DNA from: Lysobacter sp. Root76
Lineage (GTDB): Bacteria > Pseudomonadota > Gammaproteobacteria > Xanthomonadales > Xanthomonadaceae
DNA length: 64,000 nt
Direction of reading: 5' to 3'
Assembly (NCBI RefSeq): GCF_001428685.1
Contig: NZ_LMIK01000001.1
Location: 869,695 to 933,694, forward strand
The notes beneath the pieces were generated by a model. It was not told where the DNA came from. It did no database searches and was given only the letters and a program-made list of their open reading frames with translations. The position numbers were made by a program, and so were the translations under genes. This document shows, one piece after another, positions 38,471-47,324 of this stretch (its first letter is position 1; the number at the start of each line of letters is the position of its first letter).

Positions 38471-39508
38471 TTAGTCGAACAGACGCTTGTCCTTGGCGTA
38501 CTCGCGGGCCTGCGGGCGCAGGATCATGCCGCGCTTCACCAGGTCCTGCAGGTGCTGGTCCAGGGTCATCATGCCGTGGTTCTGGCCTGTCTGGATCGCC
38601 GAATACATCTGCGCGACCTTGTCCTCGCGGATCAGGTTACGCACCGCCGGGATGCCGACCATGATCTCCCAGGCCGCGGTACGGCCGCCGCCGACCTTCT
38701 TCAGCAGCGCCTGCGAGATCACCGCGCGCAGCGATTCCGACAGCATCGAACGCACCATCGGCTTTTCGCCGGCCGGGAACACGTCGATGATGCGGTCCAC
38801 CGTCTTGGCCGCGGACGAGGTATGCAGGGTGCCGAACACCAAGTGGCCGGTTTCGGCCGCGGTCAGCGCCAGGCGGATGGTTTCGAGATCGCGCAACTCG
38901 CCGACCAGGATGTAGTCCGGGTCTTCGCGCAAGGCCGAACGCAGGGCCTCGTTGAAGCCGTGGGTGTCGCGGTGGACTTCGCGCTGGTTGATCAGGCACT
39001 TCTGCGAGGTGTGCACGAACTCGATCGGGTCTTCGACCGAGAGGATGTGCGCGTACTCGTTCTTGTTGATGTGGTCGATCATCTCCGCGAGCGTGGTCGA
39101 CTTGCCCGAACCGGTCGGTCCGGTCACCAGGATCAGGCCCTGCGGCTGCTCGATCAGTTCCTTGAAGATGCGCGGGCAGCCCAGGTCTTCCAGGCTCAGC
39201 ACTTCCGAAGGAATGGTACGGAACACTGCACCGGCGCCGCGGTTCTGGTTGAACGCGTTGACGCGGAAACGGGCCAGGCCGGGAATCTCGAACGAGAAGT
39301 CGACCTCGAGGAATTCTTCGTAGTCGCGACGCTGCTTGTCCGACATGATGTCGTAGACCAGCGAATGGACCTGTTTGTGATCCAGTGCCGGAATATTGAT
39401 GCGTCGCACGTCGCCGTCGACGCGGATCATCGGCGGCAGGCCAGCCGACAGGTGCAAGTCGGATGCCTTGTTCTTGACCGAAAACGCCAACAGTTCGGCG
39501 ATATCCAT
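38471..39508 (-). CDS. pilT: Type IV pilus retraction ATPase PilT
   Basis: A 345-residue hexameric retraction motor. MDIAELLAFSVKNKASDLHL opening, Walker A GPTGSGKS at 130-137, Asp box ILSVEDPIEFVH, Walker B YILVGELRDLETIRLALTAA, His box FGTLHTSSAAKTVDRI, and the AIRNLIRE-type motif reads AVRNLIRED. GGGGGAGCAC precedes the ATG. The upstream region holds two copies of AACTTCAGA (39533-39541 and 39546-39554), which might be a regulator site. With pilU it drives twitching motility and DNA uptake. Confidence 0.97.
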   Translation of the reverse strand: MDIAELLAFSVKNKASDLHLSAGLPPMIRVDGDVRRINIPALDHKQVHSLVYDIMSDKQRRDYEEFLEVDFSFEIPGLARFRVNAFNQNRGAGAVFRTIPSEVLSLEDLGCPRIFKELIEQPQGLILVTGPTGSGKSTTLAEMIDHINKNEYAHILSVEDPIEFVHTSQKCLINQREVHRDTHGFNEALRSALREDPDYILVGELRDLETIRLALTAAETGHLVFGTLHTSSAAKTVDRIIDVFPAGEKPMVRSMLSESLRAVISQALLKKVGGGRTAAWEIMVGIPAVRNLIREDKVAQMYSAIQTGQNHGMMTLDQHLQDLVKRGMILRPQAREYAKDKRLFD

Positions 39509-39702
39509 GCGTGCTCCCCCGCACTGCAACAGAACTTCAGATGGAAACTTCAGACGAAACGTATCGTAGCTACAGCGGAAACGCTAAAACGCGAACGAGC
39601 GACGAATGTGGCCAACCGCAAGTAGCGGGAAGCGTCCCCTGCGAGGCAGTATAGCCCCGTACCCGCATTGCCGAACCAGCCCTCTTTCACAGGATTCCCC
39701 AC

Positions 39703-40389
39703 GTGCGCGCGCACGCCCTGCACGGCATCTTGCACCAGTTGGATAACGCCGCGAGCCTTGCGCAGCGGCCAGTACCGCAGTTGTTGGCGGTGAGCAAGAC
39801 CCAGGATGCGACCGCCGTCGCGGAACTGGCGGCGGCCGGCCAGCGCGCCTTCGGCGAGAACTATGTTCAGGAAGCGGCGGCCAAAACCGCGGCCCTGGCC
39901 GGCCTGGAACTGCAGTGGCACCTGATCGGCCATCTGCAGTCGAACAAGGCCGAGCAGGCCGCGCACTTGTTCGACTGGGTGCAGACCGTGGACCGGCCCA
40001 AGCTGGTCGCTGCGCTGGCGCGCCACCGGGACCCGGCACGCGCGCCCTTGCAGGTGCTGATCCAGGTCAACATCGACGACGAGGCCAGCAAGCACGGCTG
40101 TCGCCCCGAAGACGTGCCGGCGCTGGCGGCGGCGATCGCGGCCGAACCGCGCCTGCGGCTGCGCGGGTTGATGGTGATCCCGACCCCGCACGAGGACCCG
40201 GAGCGGCGCCGGCCCGCGTTCCGCCGCAGCGCTGCGCTGTTCCAGGCCCTGCGCAGCGCCGATCCCGGCGTCGATACCCTGTCGATGGGCATGAGCGACG
40301 ACTACGCCATCGCGATAGCGGAAGGCGCGACCATGGTCCGGATCGGCACCGCGCTGTTCGGGGCCAGGCCGCCGAAAGCATCGGCATGA
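39703..40389 (+). CDS. yggS: PLP homeostasis protein YggS (YBL036C family)
   Basis: A 228-residue alanine-racemase-fold PLP-binding protein. The PLP lysine is in LLAVSKTQ, followed by FGENYVQEA, WHLIGHLQSNKA, VQTVDRP, LRGLMVIPTP, LSMGMSDDYAIAIAEG and MVRIGTALFG, all diagnostic. It buffers free PLP and affects amino-acid pools. The start is GTG 39703; no ATG fits. It is divergent from pilT and upstream of proC, the usual order. Confidence 0.94.
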   Translation: MRAHALHGILHQLDNAASLAQRPVPQLLAVSKTQDATAVAELAAAGQRAFGENYVQEAAAKTAALAGLELQWHLIGHLQSNKAEQAAHLFDWVQTVDRPKLVAALARHRDPARAPLQVLIQVNIDDEASKHGCRPEDVPALAAAIAAEPRLRLRGLMVIPTPHEDPERRRPAFRRSAALFQALRSADPGVDTLSMGMSDDYAIAIAEGATMVRIGTALFGARPPKASA

Positions 40390-40551
40390 GCGGGCAGCGG
40401 ATCGGCGAGCGCCGCCTGCGCTGCATCGGCGATCCCCACTTCGAAACCTGCGTCCACGATTTGGCCTGTCCGCGGCTGAGAGCGACGGGTTAGCGCGGGA
40501 GTGCGGCCGCCTCGGTATGCTGGCGTTCCGACACCGTGCGCCGCCGCCCTC

Positions 40552-41397
40552 ATGTCCGTAGCCGATACCGCCCTGTCCCCGCTCAGCCCGGTCGCCTTCA
40601 TCGGCGGCGGCAACATGGCGCGCAGCCTGATCGGCGGCCTGGTCGCGCGCGGCGGCGACGCCGACGCGATCCGCGTCGCCGAGCCGGTGGAGGTGCTGCG
40701 CGAAGCGCTGCAGCGCGACTTCGGCGTACGCAGCTACGGCAACGCCGCCGAGGCCGCGGACGGTGCCAGCGTGTGGCTGCTCGCGGTCAAGCCGCAGGTA
40801 ATGCGCAGCGTCTGCGCGGCGCTGGCGCCGCTGGCGCAGGCGCAGCGGCCGCTGGTGATCTCGATCGCGGCCGGCATCACCGCCGGCCAGCTCGAGCATT
40901 GGCTGGGCGGCGGACAGGCGGTGGTGCGGGCGATGCCGAATACGCCGGCCCTGCTCGGCGCCGGCATCACCGGGCTGTACGCCAACGCCGTCACCGGCGC
41001 GCCGCAACGCGCGCGCGCCGCGGCGCTGCTGGACGCGGTCGGGCCGACGGTGTGGATCGAACAGGAAGCGCAGATGGATGCGGTCACCGCGGTGTCCGGC
41101 AGCGGCCCGGCCTATGTGTTCCTGCTGGCCGAGGCGATGCAGGCCGCGGGCGTGAGCCAGGGCCTGACCCCGGACGCCGCACGCGCCCTGGTCAACCAGA
41201 CCCTGCTCGGCGCGGCGACCATGCTGACCCGCAGCGACGAAGCCGCGCAGGAGCTGCGCGCGCGCGTGACCTCGCCCGGCGGCACCACCCAGGCCGCGAT
41301 CGAAACCTTCGAGACGGGCGGCTTCCGTGCCCTGGTCGAGGCCGCGATCAAGGCCGCCACCGAACGCGGCCGCGAGCTCTCCGCCACCAACGATTGA
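40552..41397 (+). CDS. proC: Pyrroline-5-carboxylate reductase
   Basis: The last step of proline synthesis, reducing P5C with NAD(P)H. The start at 40552 (MSVADTALSPLSPVAFIGGG) places the dinucleotide-binding loop FIGGGNMARSLIGGL at about residues 13-27. VKPQVM, AVVRAMPNTPALLGAG, AVSGSGPAYVFLLAEAM and TSPGGTTQAAIETFE are signature blocks. 281 residues is typical. TATGCT 30 bases before the start could be a -10 element. It is followed after 25 bases by the DUF4426 gene; yggT, often between them, is missing. Confidence 0.96.
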   Translation: MSVADTALSPLSPVAFIGGGNMARSLIGGLVARGGDADAIRVAEPVEVLREALQRDFGVRSYGNAAEAADGASVWLLAVKPQVMRSVCAALAPLAQAQRPLVISIAAGITAGQLEHWLGGGQAVVRAMPNTPALLGAGITGLYANAVTGAPQRARAAALLDAVGPTVWIEQEAQMDAVTAVSGSGPAYVFLLAEAMQAAGVSQGLTPDAARALVNQTLLGAATMLTRSDEAAQELRARVTSPGGTTQAAIETFETGGFRALVEAAIKAATERGRELSATND

Positions 41398-41422
41398 TCT
41401 CCCGACCACCGGAACCGCCGCC

Positions 41423-41917
41423 ATGCGCACGACTCTCGCCCTCTGCCTGCTCACTCTCGCGCTGCTGAGTGCTTGCGGCCGCGAGGCTGCGGTGCCCACC
41501 GGCTCCGGCAGCGTCGGCGCCGCGCCGCAGGAGGCGACCGCGCGCAGCGGCGACGTCACCGTGCACGCCAGCGTCCTGCAGACGTCGGCGCTGTCGCCGG
41601 CGGTCGCGCAGCAGTACGGGATCGTGCGCGACGACGCGGTGGTGATGCTGCTGGTGGCGGTGCGGCGCGGTCCCGACGGCCAGGACGTCGCGGTTCCGGC
41701 GCGCGTCAGCGCCACCGCGACCGACCTGCGCGGCCAACGCCATACCCTGGAACTGCGCGAGCTGCGCACCGGCGAAGCCGGCAGCGCGCAGTTGCTGGAC
41801 TACATCGGCACGGTCGACATCGCCCTGCCCGAGACCATGCGATTCGACGTGACGGTGGTGCCGGAAAGCGGCGTCGGCACCAATCTGCAGTTCAGCCGCG
41901 AGTTCTATCCGCGCTGA
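41423..41917 (+). CDS. DUF4426 lipoprotein
   Basis: A 164-residue predicted lipoprotein: MRTTLALCLLTLALLSACG with the lipobox LSAC (Cys18). The mature part has GDVTVHASVLQTSALSPAVAQQYGIV and the DUF4426 pattern ending LQFSREFYPR. The family regularly follows yggS-proC-yggT in gammaproteobacteria, which supports the call. Function unknown, probably outer-membrane or periplasmic. It ends 15 bases from the convergent foldase gene. Confidence 0.85.
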   Translation: MRTTLALCLLTLALLSACGREAAVPTGSGSVGAAPQEATARSGDVTVHASVLQTSALSPAVAQQYGIVRDDAVVMLLVAVRRGPDGQDVAVPARVSATATDLRGQRHTLELRELRTGEAGSAQLLDYIGTVDIALPETMRFDVTVVPESGVGTNLQFSREFYPR

Positions 41918-41932
41918 GCGTCGGCGAACGCT

Positions 41933-42904
41933 TTATCTGCCCGGATCGTCGCGGGTCAGCGCTTCGATGCGCAGCCGTTCGCGCGCATCGAACGGCGCCA
42001 GCAAGGCGGCCAGCCGGACCTGGCGTTGCGCCGCATCCAGACTGCGATCGGCCAGCACTCGCTCGCGCCCGGCGCGATACGCGGCCACGCGTCGATTCCA
42101 TTGCGCGCGACGCTGGTCGAGCTCGGCCAGTCGCTGCGCCGCCTCGGGTCCGAACGTCGCCTCGCGTTCGGCGTAGCGGCGTTCCGGCGCGGCGCCCTGC
42201 GCTTCGAACTGCGCGCTCTGGCGCATCGCCAGGGCCACGGCGTCGCTTTCGGTGCGGGTCGGATCGGCGTCCAGCCCGTATGCAACATCGAGTTCCCGCA
42301 GGCGCACGGCGCGTTGCGCAGGCGTGAGCCTGCGATCGTGCAGCAGCGCCTGGCGCGCGATCGCGTGCTCGAGGCGGCGCTCTTCCTCGCCGTACCAGGC
42401 CTGCGCGACCGTGGCGCCCAGGCGACGCCGGCGCAGCTCGCGCCGGCGTTCGAGATCGGCGCGCAGATCGTTGCCCGTGTCCAGGGCTGCGCTTTCGCGC
42501 TCCAGCGCGACATAGGCATCGAACCAGGCCAGTACCTGCGCGAGCACGGCCGCACCGACGCGCGGCTGCAGATGGCGGCGCAGGTCGTCGCGGATCTCCG
42601 CAGACGAGCGCTCGCCCAGGCGGGTGAGGAAATAGTCGAACAGGCGTCGCATGGCGCGGTCCGGCACCGCCTTGCCCGCGGCATTCAGGGTCAACGCCCC
42701 GTCGACGGCGGTGTCGCGCAGGGAGTCGTCTTGGGCGCCGGCGGGGGCCTGCCCGCGCCCGCGCTGCGCATTCAGGGCCGCCTGCACGCGCGCCGCCGAT
42801 GGCCCGGCCGCGCGGGTCGGCGCCGCGTCGCGACGCCAACCCGACAGTCCCAGCACCAGCGCCACGGCGGCGGCCAACATCAGTGCGAGGGTGAAACGCA
42901 GCAT
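41933..42904 (-). CDS. Lipase-specific foldase (lipase chaperone)
   Basis: A 323-residue membrane-anchored periplasmic steric chaperone (LipB/Lif/LimA). A single N-terminal anchor spans about residues 4-22; an Ala/Pro-rich linker and a long helical domain follow. The family signature RxxFDYxLxxxGE is seen as RRLFDYFLTRLGE at 86-98. The remaining sequence is extended Arg/Ala/Glu-rich helices that wrap the lipase. Its ATG directly abuts the stop codon of the lipase gene, so the two are made together. Confidence 0.92.
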   Translation of the reverse strand: MLRFTLALMLAAAVALVLGLSGWRRDAAPTRAAGPSAARVQAALNAQRGRGQAPAGAQDDSLRDTAVDGALTLNAAGKAVPDRAMRRLFDYFLTRLGERSSAEIRDDLRRHLQPRVGAAVLAQVLAWFDAYVALERESAALDTGNDLRADLERRRELRRRRLGATVAQAWYGEEERRLEHAIARQALLHDRRLTPAQRAVRLRELDVAYGLDADPTRTESDAVALAMRQSAQFEAQGAAPERRYAEREATFGPEAAQRLAELDQRRAQWNRRVAAYRAGRERVLADRSLDAAQRQVRLAALLAPFDARERLRIEALTRDDPGR

Positions 42905-43864
42905 CTAGAGTCCGGCGTTTTTCAGTCTGTTGAGGTGGGCACGATAGACGCTGGGCGGGCTGGATGTGAACAGGCCGCGCAGGCCGGCGACCTGATTGAC
43001 CTCGTCGAGATGGTTCCAGGCGTAGTCGTCGCGGATCACGCTGCCCAGGTGCGAGGAACAACGTCCGACCAGACCGTCGTTGGCTTCGAAACCGAAGAAC
43101 AGCGCGCCCGCGCCCATCAGCAGATCGCTGGGGTCGAACGCGTTGCTCAGCGGCGAGGTGCCGCCCATCGAGTAATAGCGCACGCCGCGCACGCTGGCCG
43201 CGCCCTGGCCGCAGGCGCTGGCCGGCAGGCCTTCCGGATAGCGGGCGTTGAACGCTGCCGCGCCGGCGCTGTCGAGCGAGGCCAGGGCGGCCAGCGCATC
43301 CTGCGGATCGTCGTCGCCGGACAGGAATTCCAGGAACGAACCCAGCGCGTCGGCGAGGCCGGCGACCAGACCGCGCCCCGGCGATCCTGGCGGGAACGCG
43401 GTGCCGATACCGTCGGCGACCTTGCTGCCGGTGTGCGGGCTGCCCATGGAGGTGATCGAGGCGACCAGGTCCGGCCGCACCGAGGCGACATACCGCACGG
43501 TCGGGCCGCCATGGCTGTGGCCGATCAGGTTGAAGCGGCTGTAGCCGTAGGTCGCCTGCAGGGTTTCCAGGTAGTCGATCAGCTGCTCGCCGCGCAGTTC
43601 GCTGGAGTTGGCCGAGGACACGTTGGCGACGTAGACCTTGGCCCCGCCCGCGCGCAGTTGCCCGGGGATGTCGTACCAGTAGTCGTAGATGCCGCCGAGT
43701 TCGTCGAAGCCGAACAGGCCGTGCACCAGCACGACCGGGTTCTTGGTCTTGGTGTAATCGTCGGCGCTGGCCGGCAGGGCCGCCGCCAGCAACAGCAGGA
43801 CCGCGAGCACGCGGCCCCAGACTCCGATGCGCAGCGCGCCCGGACGCAGATTCGATCGCGACAT
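42905..43864 (-). CDS. Secreted triacylglycerol lipase (family I.1/I.2)
   Basis: A 319-residue lipase precursor. The signal peptide ends PASA near residue 34. VVLVHGLFGFDELGGIYDYW gives the oxyanion loop, Ser117 in IGHSHGG is the nucleophile, and the C-terminal part carries the calcium-site/acid region (ANDGLVGRCSSHLG) and the His near VIRDDYAWNHLDEVN. Two Cys (ASACGQG and GRCSSH) match the single disulfide of Pseudomonas/Burkholderia lipases. Export by Sec and type II secretion is expected. Its foldase gene follows immediately. Start 43864 is preceded by GGGAGGGAAC. Confidence 0.92.
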   Translation of the reverse strand: MSRSNLRPGALRIGVWGRVLAVLLLLAAALPASADDYTKTKNPVVLVHGLFGFDELGGIYDYWYDIPGQLRAGGAKVYVANVSSANSSELRGEQLIDYLETLQATYGYSRFNLIGHSHGGPTVRYVASVRPDLVASITSMGSPHTGSKVADGIGTAFPPGSPGRGLVAGLADALGSFLEFLSGDDDPQDALAALASLDSAGAAAFNARYPEGLPASACGQGAASVRGVRYYSMGGTSPLSNAFDPSDLLMGAGALFFGFEANDGLVGRCSSHLGSVIRDDYAWNHLDEVNQVAGLRGLFTSSPPSVYRAHLNRLKNAGL

Positions 43865-44025
43865 GTTCCCTCCCAGAAACCGTGCCGTACCGTTGGCGAG
43901 GCCGGCGGCGCCGGCCCGGTCGACTGTACGAATGCGTATGGAACCTGCACGCCGCAGCGCACCATACGGGAGCGAACTGTGATGCCCATCGCGCCGCCCT
44001 CCGCAGGAGGCCGGGACGGCGCCGG

Positions 44026-44820
44026 CTAATTGTTGCGCTGCACCCAGGCGCGGATATGGCCGGCGATTTCGCGCACTCCGTCGCTGAGTGCGGCCGGCCC
44101 CGGCTGCAGGATCAGCGGCGATTTGATCTCGTGCAGCTCGCCGTCGCGCACCGCCGGGATCGCCTCCCAGCCCGGGCGCGCAGCGACCCGCTGCGGACGG
44201 AATTTCTTGCCGCACCACGATCCGAACACGATGTCCGGCGCTAGCGGGATCACTTCGGCCGAGTCGGCGAGGATGCGGTGCTTGGCCAGCGACTGCGCAG
44301 CGTGCTGCGGGAACACGTCGTCGCCGCCGGCGATCCGGACCAGCTCGGCGACCCAGCGGATGCCGGTGATCAGCGGCTCGTCCCACTCCTCGAAATACAC
44401 CTTGGGGCGGCGCGGGTACGCGAGCGTCTCGCGTTCGATCTCCTCCAGCCCGCGGCGCAGTTCGCCGGCGTAGGCCACGGCCTTATCGGCGGCGCCGACC
44501 AGGGCGCCCAGGCGCACGATGTAGTCGAGGATGCCTTCGACGCTGCGGTGATTGCTAATCCATACCTCGATGCCCTGCTTGATCAGCGCGGCGGCGATCT
44601 CGGACTGGATGTCGGAGAAGCCGATCACGAAGTCAGGTTCGAGCTTCAGGATCTCGTCGATCTTGGCGCTGGTGAAGGCGCTGACCTTGGGCTTCTCCTT
44701 GCGCGCGATCGCCGGGCGCACGGTGAAGCCGCTGATGCCGACGATGCGGTGCTGCTCGCCGAGCGCATACAGGGTCTCGGTGGGTTCTTCGGTGAGGCAG
44801 ACGATGCGTTGGGGGCCCAT
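44026..44820 (-). CDS. Periplasmic-binding-fold protein (BtuF/FhuD-like) without signal peptide
   Basis: A 264-residue class III substrate-binding fold. RIVCLTEEPTETLYALGEQH, IVGISGFTVRP, DEILKLEPDFVIGFSDIQ and ELVRIAGGDDVFP are typical of cobalamin/siderophore-binding ABC components. No hydrophobic leader is present: the fold starts at residue 4, and the preceding frame offers none. It may therefore act in the cytoplasm or be a relic. No permease or ATPase gene is adjacent. GACAAT lies six bases before the ATG, suggesting a leaderless transcript. Confidence 0.8.
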   Translation of the reverse strand: MGPQRIVCLTEEPTETLYALGEQHRIVGISGFTVRPAIARKEKPKVSAFTSAKIDEILKLEPDFVIGFSDIQSEIAAALIKQGIEVWISNHRSVEGILDYIVRLGALVGAADKAVAYAGELRRGLEEIERETLAYPRRPKVYFEEWDEPLITGIRWVAELVRIAGGDDVFPQHAAQSLAKHRILADSAEVIPLAPDIVFGSWCGKKFRPQRVAARPGWEAIPAVRDGELHEIKSPLILQPGPAALSDGVREIAGHIRAWVQRNN

Positions 44821-44826
44821 GACGGG

Positions 44827-44832
44827 ATTGTC
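44827..44832 (-). promoter_or_regulatory. -10-like GACAAT six bases before a start codon
   Basis: On the minus strand GACAAT (44832 to 44827) is followed by CCCGTC and the ATG at 44820. The arrangement matches the hexamers before aroK, pdxH and the GlxA-type and WGR genes. Confidence 0.5.
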
Positions 44833-44895
44833 GCATTACCGGCTTGCGCGCGCCGGCGATTGCCATCCGCGTCGTGCGATGCGATCTTCGCGTCC

Positions 44896-45309
44896 ATGGA
44901 ACCTGCCATCATTTATGCGCGCGAGGCCAGCGTCGCCGTCGCCGACTTCCGCCAGGTATTGGTCGACTCCGGACTGGGCGCGATCCGCCCGGTCGGCGAC
45001 GAGCCGCGCCTGCAGCAGATGCTGGATGCGGCCAACCTGATCGTGACCGCGCGCCGGCCCGACGGCGAGCTGGTCGGGATCGCGCGCTGCGTGACCGACT
45101 TCGCCTGGTGCTGCTATCTGTCGGAACTGGCGGTGTCGCAATCGGCGCAGGGGCTGGGGATCGGCAAAGGCCTGCTCGACGAGGCGCGGCGCCAGCTTGG
45201 CCCCAGCGTCAGCCTGATCCTGGCCTCGGTGCCCGACGCGGTCGGCTTCTACGAACGCGCCGGCATGGCGCCGATGCAGCACACGTTCTGGTACAAGCGC
45301 GAGTATTGA
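44896..45309 (+). CDS. GNAT-family N-acetyltransferase
   Basis: A 137-residue acetyltransferase of the GNAT fold. The acetyl-CoA loop is represented by AVSQSAQGLGIGKGLLDEAR (the Q/RxxGxG/A pattern) and the closing strand by VPDAVGFYERAGMAPMQHTF. The N-terminus MEPAIIYAREASVAVADF follows ATG 44896; an upstream extension of the frame is unrelated. Substrate unknown. It is divergent from the binding-fold gene with 75 bases between the starts. Confidence 0.85.
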   Translation: MEPAIIYAREASVAVADFRQVLVDSGLGAIRPVGDEPRLQQMLDAANLIVTARRPDGELVGIARCVTDFAWCCYLSELAVSQSAQGLGIGKGLLDEARRQLGPSVSLILASVPDAVGFYERAGMAPMQHTFWYKREY

Positions 45310-45399
45310 GCGCTGGTTGCGGCGGCATCCATGCCATCGGGCTGCCGCGCGATGCGCCGATGCGGTGCGGCGGTGACCACACCATCGTGGTTACGAGCC

Positions 45400-45867
45400 T
45401 CAGCGCAGCGACTTGCGGAAATACACCACGCGCTCGGTTTCCTCGAAGCCGCAGGCCGCGTGCGCGCGATGCGCGTCGCGGTTGTCGAGCAGGGAATCGG
45501 AGGCGAGTTCCGCGCAGCCGCGCTGCTTCGTCCAAGCTTCGACCGCGGCGATCAAAACCCGACCGACGCCGTTGCCGCGCAGTTCGGGCACCACGTACCA
45601 GCCTTCGAGAAAGCCGACCGGCGAGCCGTCGGTGCCGTTGACGTAGTCGGTACGCAGACTGGCCTCGGCGAAACCGCAGGCTTGGCCGCGCTCATCGAAG
45701 GCGAGCAGGCAGACATTGCGATCCGGACGCGACAGCAGCCCGTGCATGTCGTCGCCGTGACCGGACGGCGTCTCGCCCTCGTCGTCCGGCCACAGGGCGC
45801 GGCGCAGCTGCGCCCAGGCCGCGAGATCGGCCTCGGTCGCCGGCCGCACCCGCCAGCCGTCGTTCAC
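45400..45867 (-). CDS. Aminoglycoside 6'-N-acetyltransferase-like GNAT protein
   Basis: A 155-residue GNAT enzyme. [76 protein letters not shown] and [16 protein letters not shown] are strongly reminiscent of the chromosomal AAC(6') type of Stenotrophomonas (AAC(6')-Iz group) as I recall it. The start chosen is GTG 45867, forming a GTGA overlap with the pdxH stop; an ATG at 45891 is an alternative. Chromosomal AAC(6') genes are often poorly expressed, so resistance cannot be inferred from sequence alone. Confidence 0.82.
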   Translation of the reverse strand: MNDGWRVRPATEADLAAWAQLRRALWPDDEGETPSGHGDDMHGLLSRPDRNVCLLAFDERGQACGFAEASLRTDYVNGTDGSPVGFLEGWYVVPELRGNGVGRVLIAAVEAWTKQRGCAELASDSLLDNRDAHRAHAACGFEETERVVYFRKSLR

Positions 45868-46466
45868 GGATACAGCATCCGCTTGGACCATTCGCCGGCG
45901 CGGTCGCATTCGTACAGCCAGCGCTCGTGCAGGCGGAAATCGGCGCCGTACCAGAACTCGATCTTTTCCGGGCGCACGCGCAGGCCGGTCCAGCGCGGCG
46001 GGCGCGGCACCTCGCGGCCGTCGAAGCGCTGCTCGACCTGGCTCAGGCGCTGCTCGAAGGTCTCGCGCGACTCCAGCGTCTCCGACTGCAGCGAGGCCCA
46101 GGCGCCGAGCTGGCTCACGCGCGGACGCGAGGCGAAGTAGGCGTCGGCTTCGGCGTCGGAGACGATCTCGACCGCGCCCTCGACCCGCACCTGCACGCCG
46201 TTGCGCACGCGCGGCCAATGGAACAGCAGCGCGGCGTGCGGATTGGCCTGCAGCTCGCGGCCCTTGCGGCCGTCCAGATGGGTGTAGAACACGAAACCGC
46301 GCGCGTCGTGCGCTTTCAACAGCACGGTGCGCGCCGACGGCCGCGCGTCCAGGCCGGCGGTGGCGACGGTCATGGCGGTGGGATCGGGCTCGCCGGCGAC
46401 ACGCGCTTCCTCGAACAGGGCGGAGAAACCGGCGACGGCTTCGGCTAACAGAGTGTGTGTGGTCAT
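45864..46466 (-). CDS. pdxH: Pyridoxine/pyridoxamine 5'-phosphate oxidase
   Basis: A 200-residue FMN enzyme making [97 protein letters not shown] and the end [21 protein letters not shown] are all PdxH signatures. CACAAT lies six bases before the ATG. The AAC(6')-like gene begins within its last codons. YggS, which binds PLP, is encoded 6 kb away. Confidence 0.95.
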   Translation of the reverse strand: MTTHTLLAEAVAGFSALFEEARVAGEPDPTAMTVATAGLDARPSARTVLLKAHDARGFVFYTHLDGRKGRELQANPHAALLFHWPRVRNGVQVRVEGAVEIVSDAEADAYFASRPRVSQLGAWASLQSETLESRETFEQRLSQVEQRFDGREVPRPPRWTGLRVRPEKIEFWYGADFRLHERWLYECDRAGEWSKRMLYP

Positions 46467-46471
46467 TGGGT

Positions 46472-46478
46472 TATTGTG
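46472..46478. promoter_or_regulatory. Overlapping divergent -10-like elements for pdxH and the kinase gene
   Basis: The two start codons (46466 minus, 46484 plus) are only 17 bases apart. On the minus strand CACAAT (46478-46473) is six bases from the pdxH ATG. On the plus strand TATTGT (46472-46477) is six bases from the kinase ATG. If both act, the two promoters share the same six base pairs and both transcripts lack a leader. The plus-strand hexamer is a weak -10 match. Confidence 0.4.
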
Positions 46479-46483
46479 GCGCG

Positions 46484-47296
46484 ATGCCGTCCGCCGCGCA
46501 CCCCTCCGCCTCCGACGCTTACGGTGCGGATTTCGTCGAGCGCGTGCTGGACGACGCGCTGAGCCACGGCGCCCGCGTCTATGCCATCGCCGGCCTGCAG
46601 GGCAGCGGCAAATCGACCCTCGCCGCGCAGGTCGCGGCGCGCGCCCTGGAACGCGGCTTGCGGGTGGCGGTGCTGTCGGTCGACGACTGCTACCTCGGCC
46701 GCCGCGAACGCGCGCGCCTGGGCCGCGACGTGCATCCCTTGCTGGCCACGCGCGGGCCGCCGGGCACGCACGAACCCGAACTGGCCTGCGCGACCCTGGA
46801 CGCCCTGCGCACGCGCGGCGCGGTGCGGCTGCCGCGCTTCGACAAACTCGGCGACCGGCGCCTGCCGCCGTCGCGCTGGCCGCAGGTGCGCGGCATCGAT
46901 CTGACCCTGTTCGAGGGTTGGTTCCTCAAGACCCCGGCGCAGTCGGCGCAGGAACTGATCGAGCCGGTCAACGCGCTGGAACGCGACGAAGACCGCGACG
47001 GCCTCTGGCGCGGCTATTGCAACCGCGCCCTGGCGCAGGACTACCCGCCGCTGTGGGCGCGCCTGGACCGGCTGCTGTTCCTGCAGCCGCCGGGCTTCGA
47101 GCACGTGCCGGAATGGCGCTGGCAACAGGAGCGCTCGTTGCAGGCCGCCAGCCCCGGACGCGTCGGCATGGACCGCGCCGGGATCGAACGTTTCGTGCGC
47201 CTGTTCGAACGCGTGAGCCGGCAGGCGCTGGCGCGGCTGCCGGAGATCGCGGACTGGACGGTGGCGGTCGACGCGCGCCGGCGCGTGCTCGGCTAG
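46484..47296 (+). CDS. P-loop kinase, glycerate kinase (GLYK)-like
   Basis: A 270-residue P-loop kinase. Walker A is [11 protein letters not shown] at about residues 37-47, followed by [62 protein letters not shown] and [17 protein letters not shown]. This pattern is that of plant-type D-glycerate 3-kinase and its bacterial relatives, which are uridine-kinase-like. Phosphorylation of glycerate is the best guess but not proved. The frame opens nine codons earlier, but ATG 46484 fits the family start and the short divergent promoter. Confidence 0.82.
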   Translation: MPSAAHPSASDAYGADFVERVLDDALSHGARVYAIAGLQGSGKSTLAAQVAARALERGLRVAVLSVDDCYLGRRERARLGRDVHPLLATRGPPGTHEPELACATLDALRTRGAVRLPRFDKLGDRRLPPSRWPQVRGIDLTLFEGWFLKTPAQSAQELIEPVNALERDEDRDGLWRGYCNRALAQDYPPLWARLDRLLFLQPPGFEHVPEWRWQQERSLQAASPGRVGMDRAGIERFVRLFERVSRQALARLPEIADWTVAVDARRRVLG

Positions 47297-47324
47297 AGCG
47301 CCGCGCCGCCGTGCGGCGACGGCG

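Noticed and set aside
37445-39625. 726-residue plus-strand frame across pilU and pilT
   Set aside because: It is the antisense of two well-characterised ATPase genes; the sequence has no independent support.
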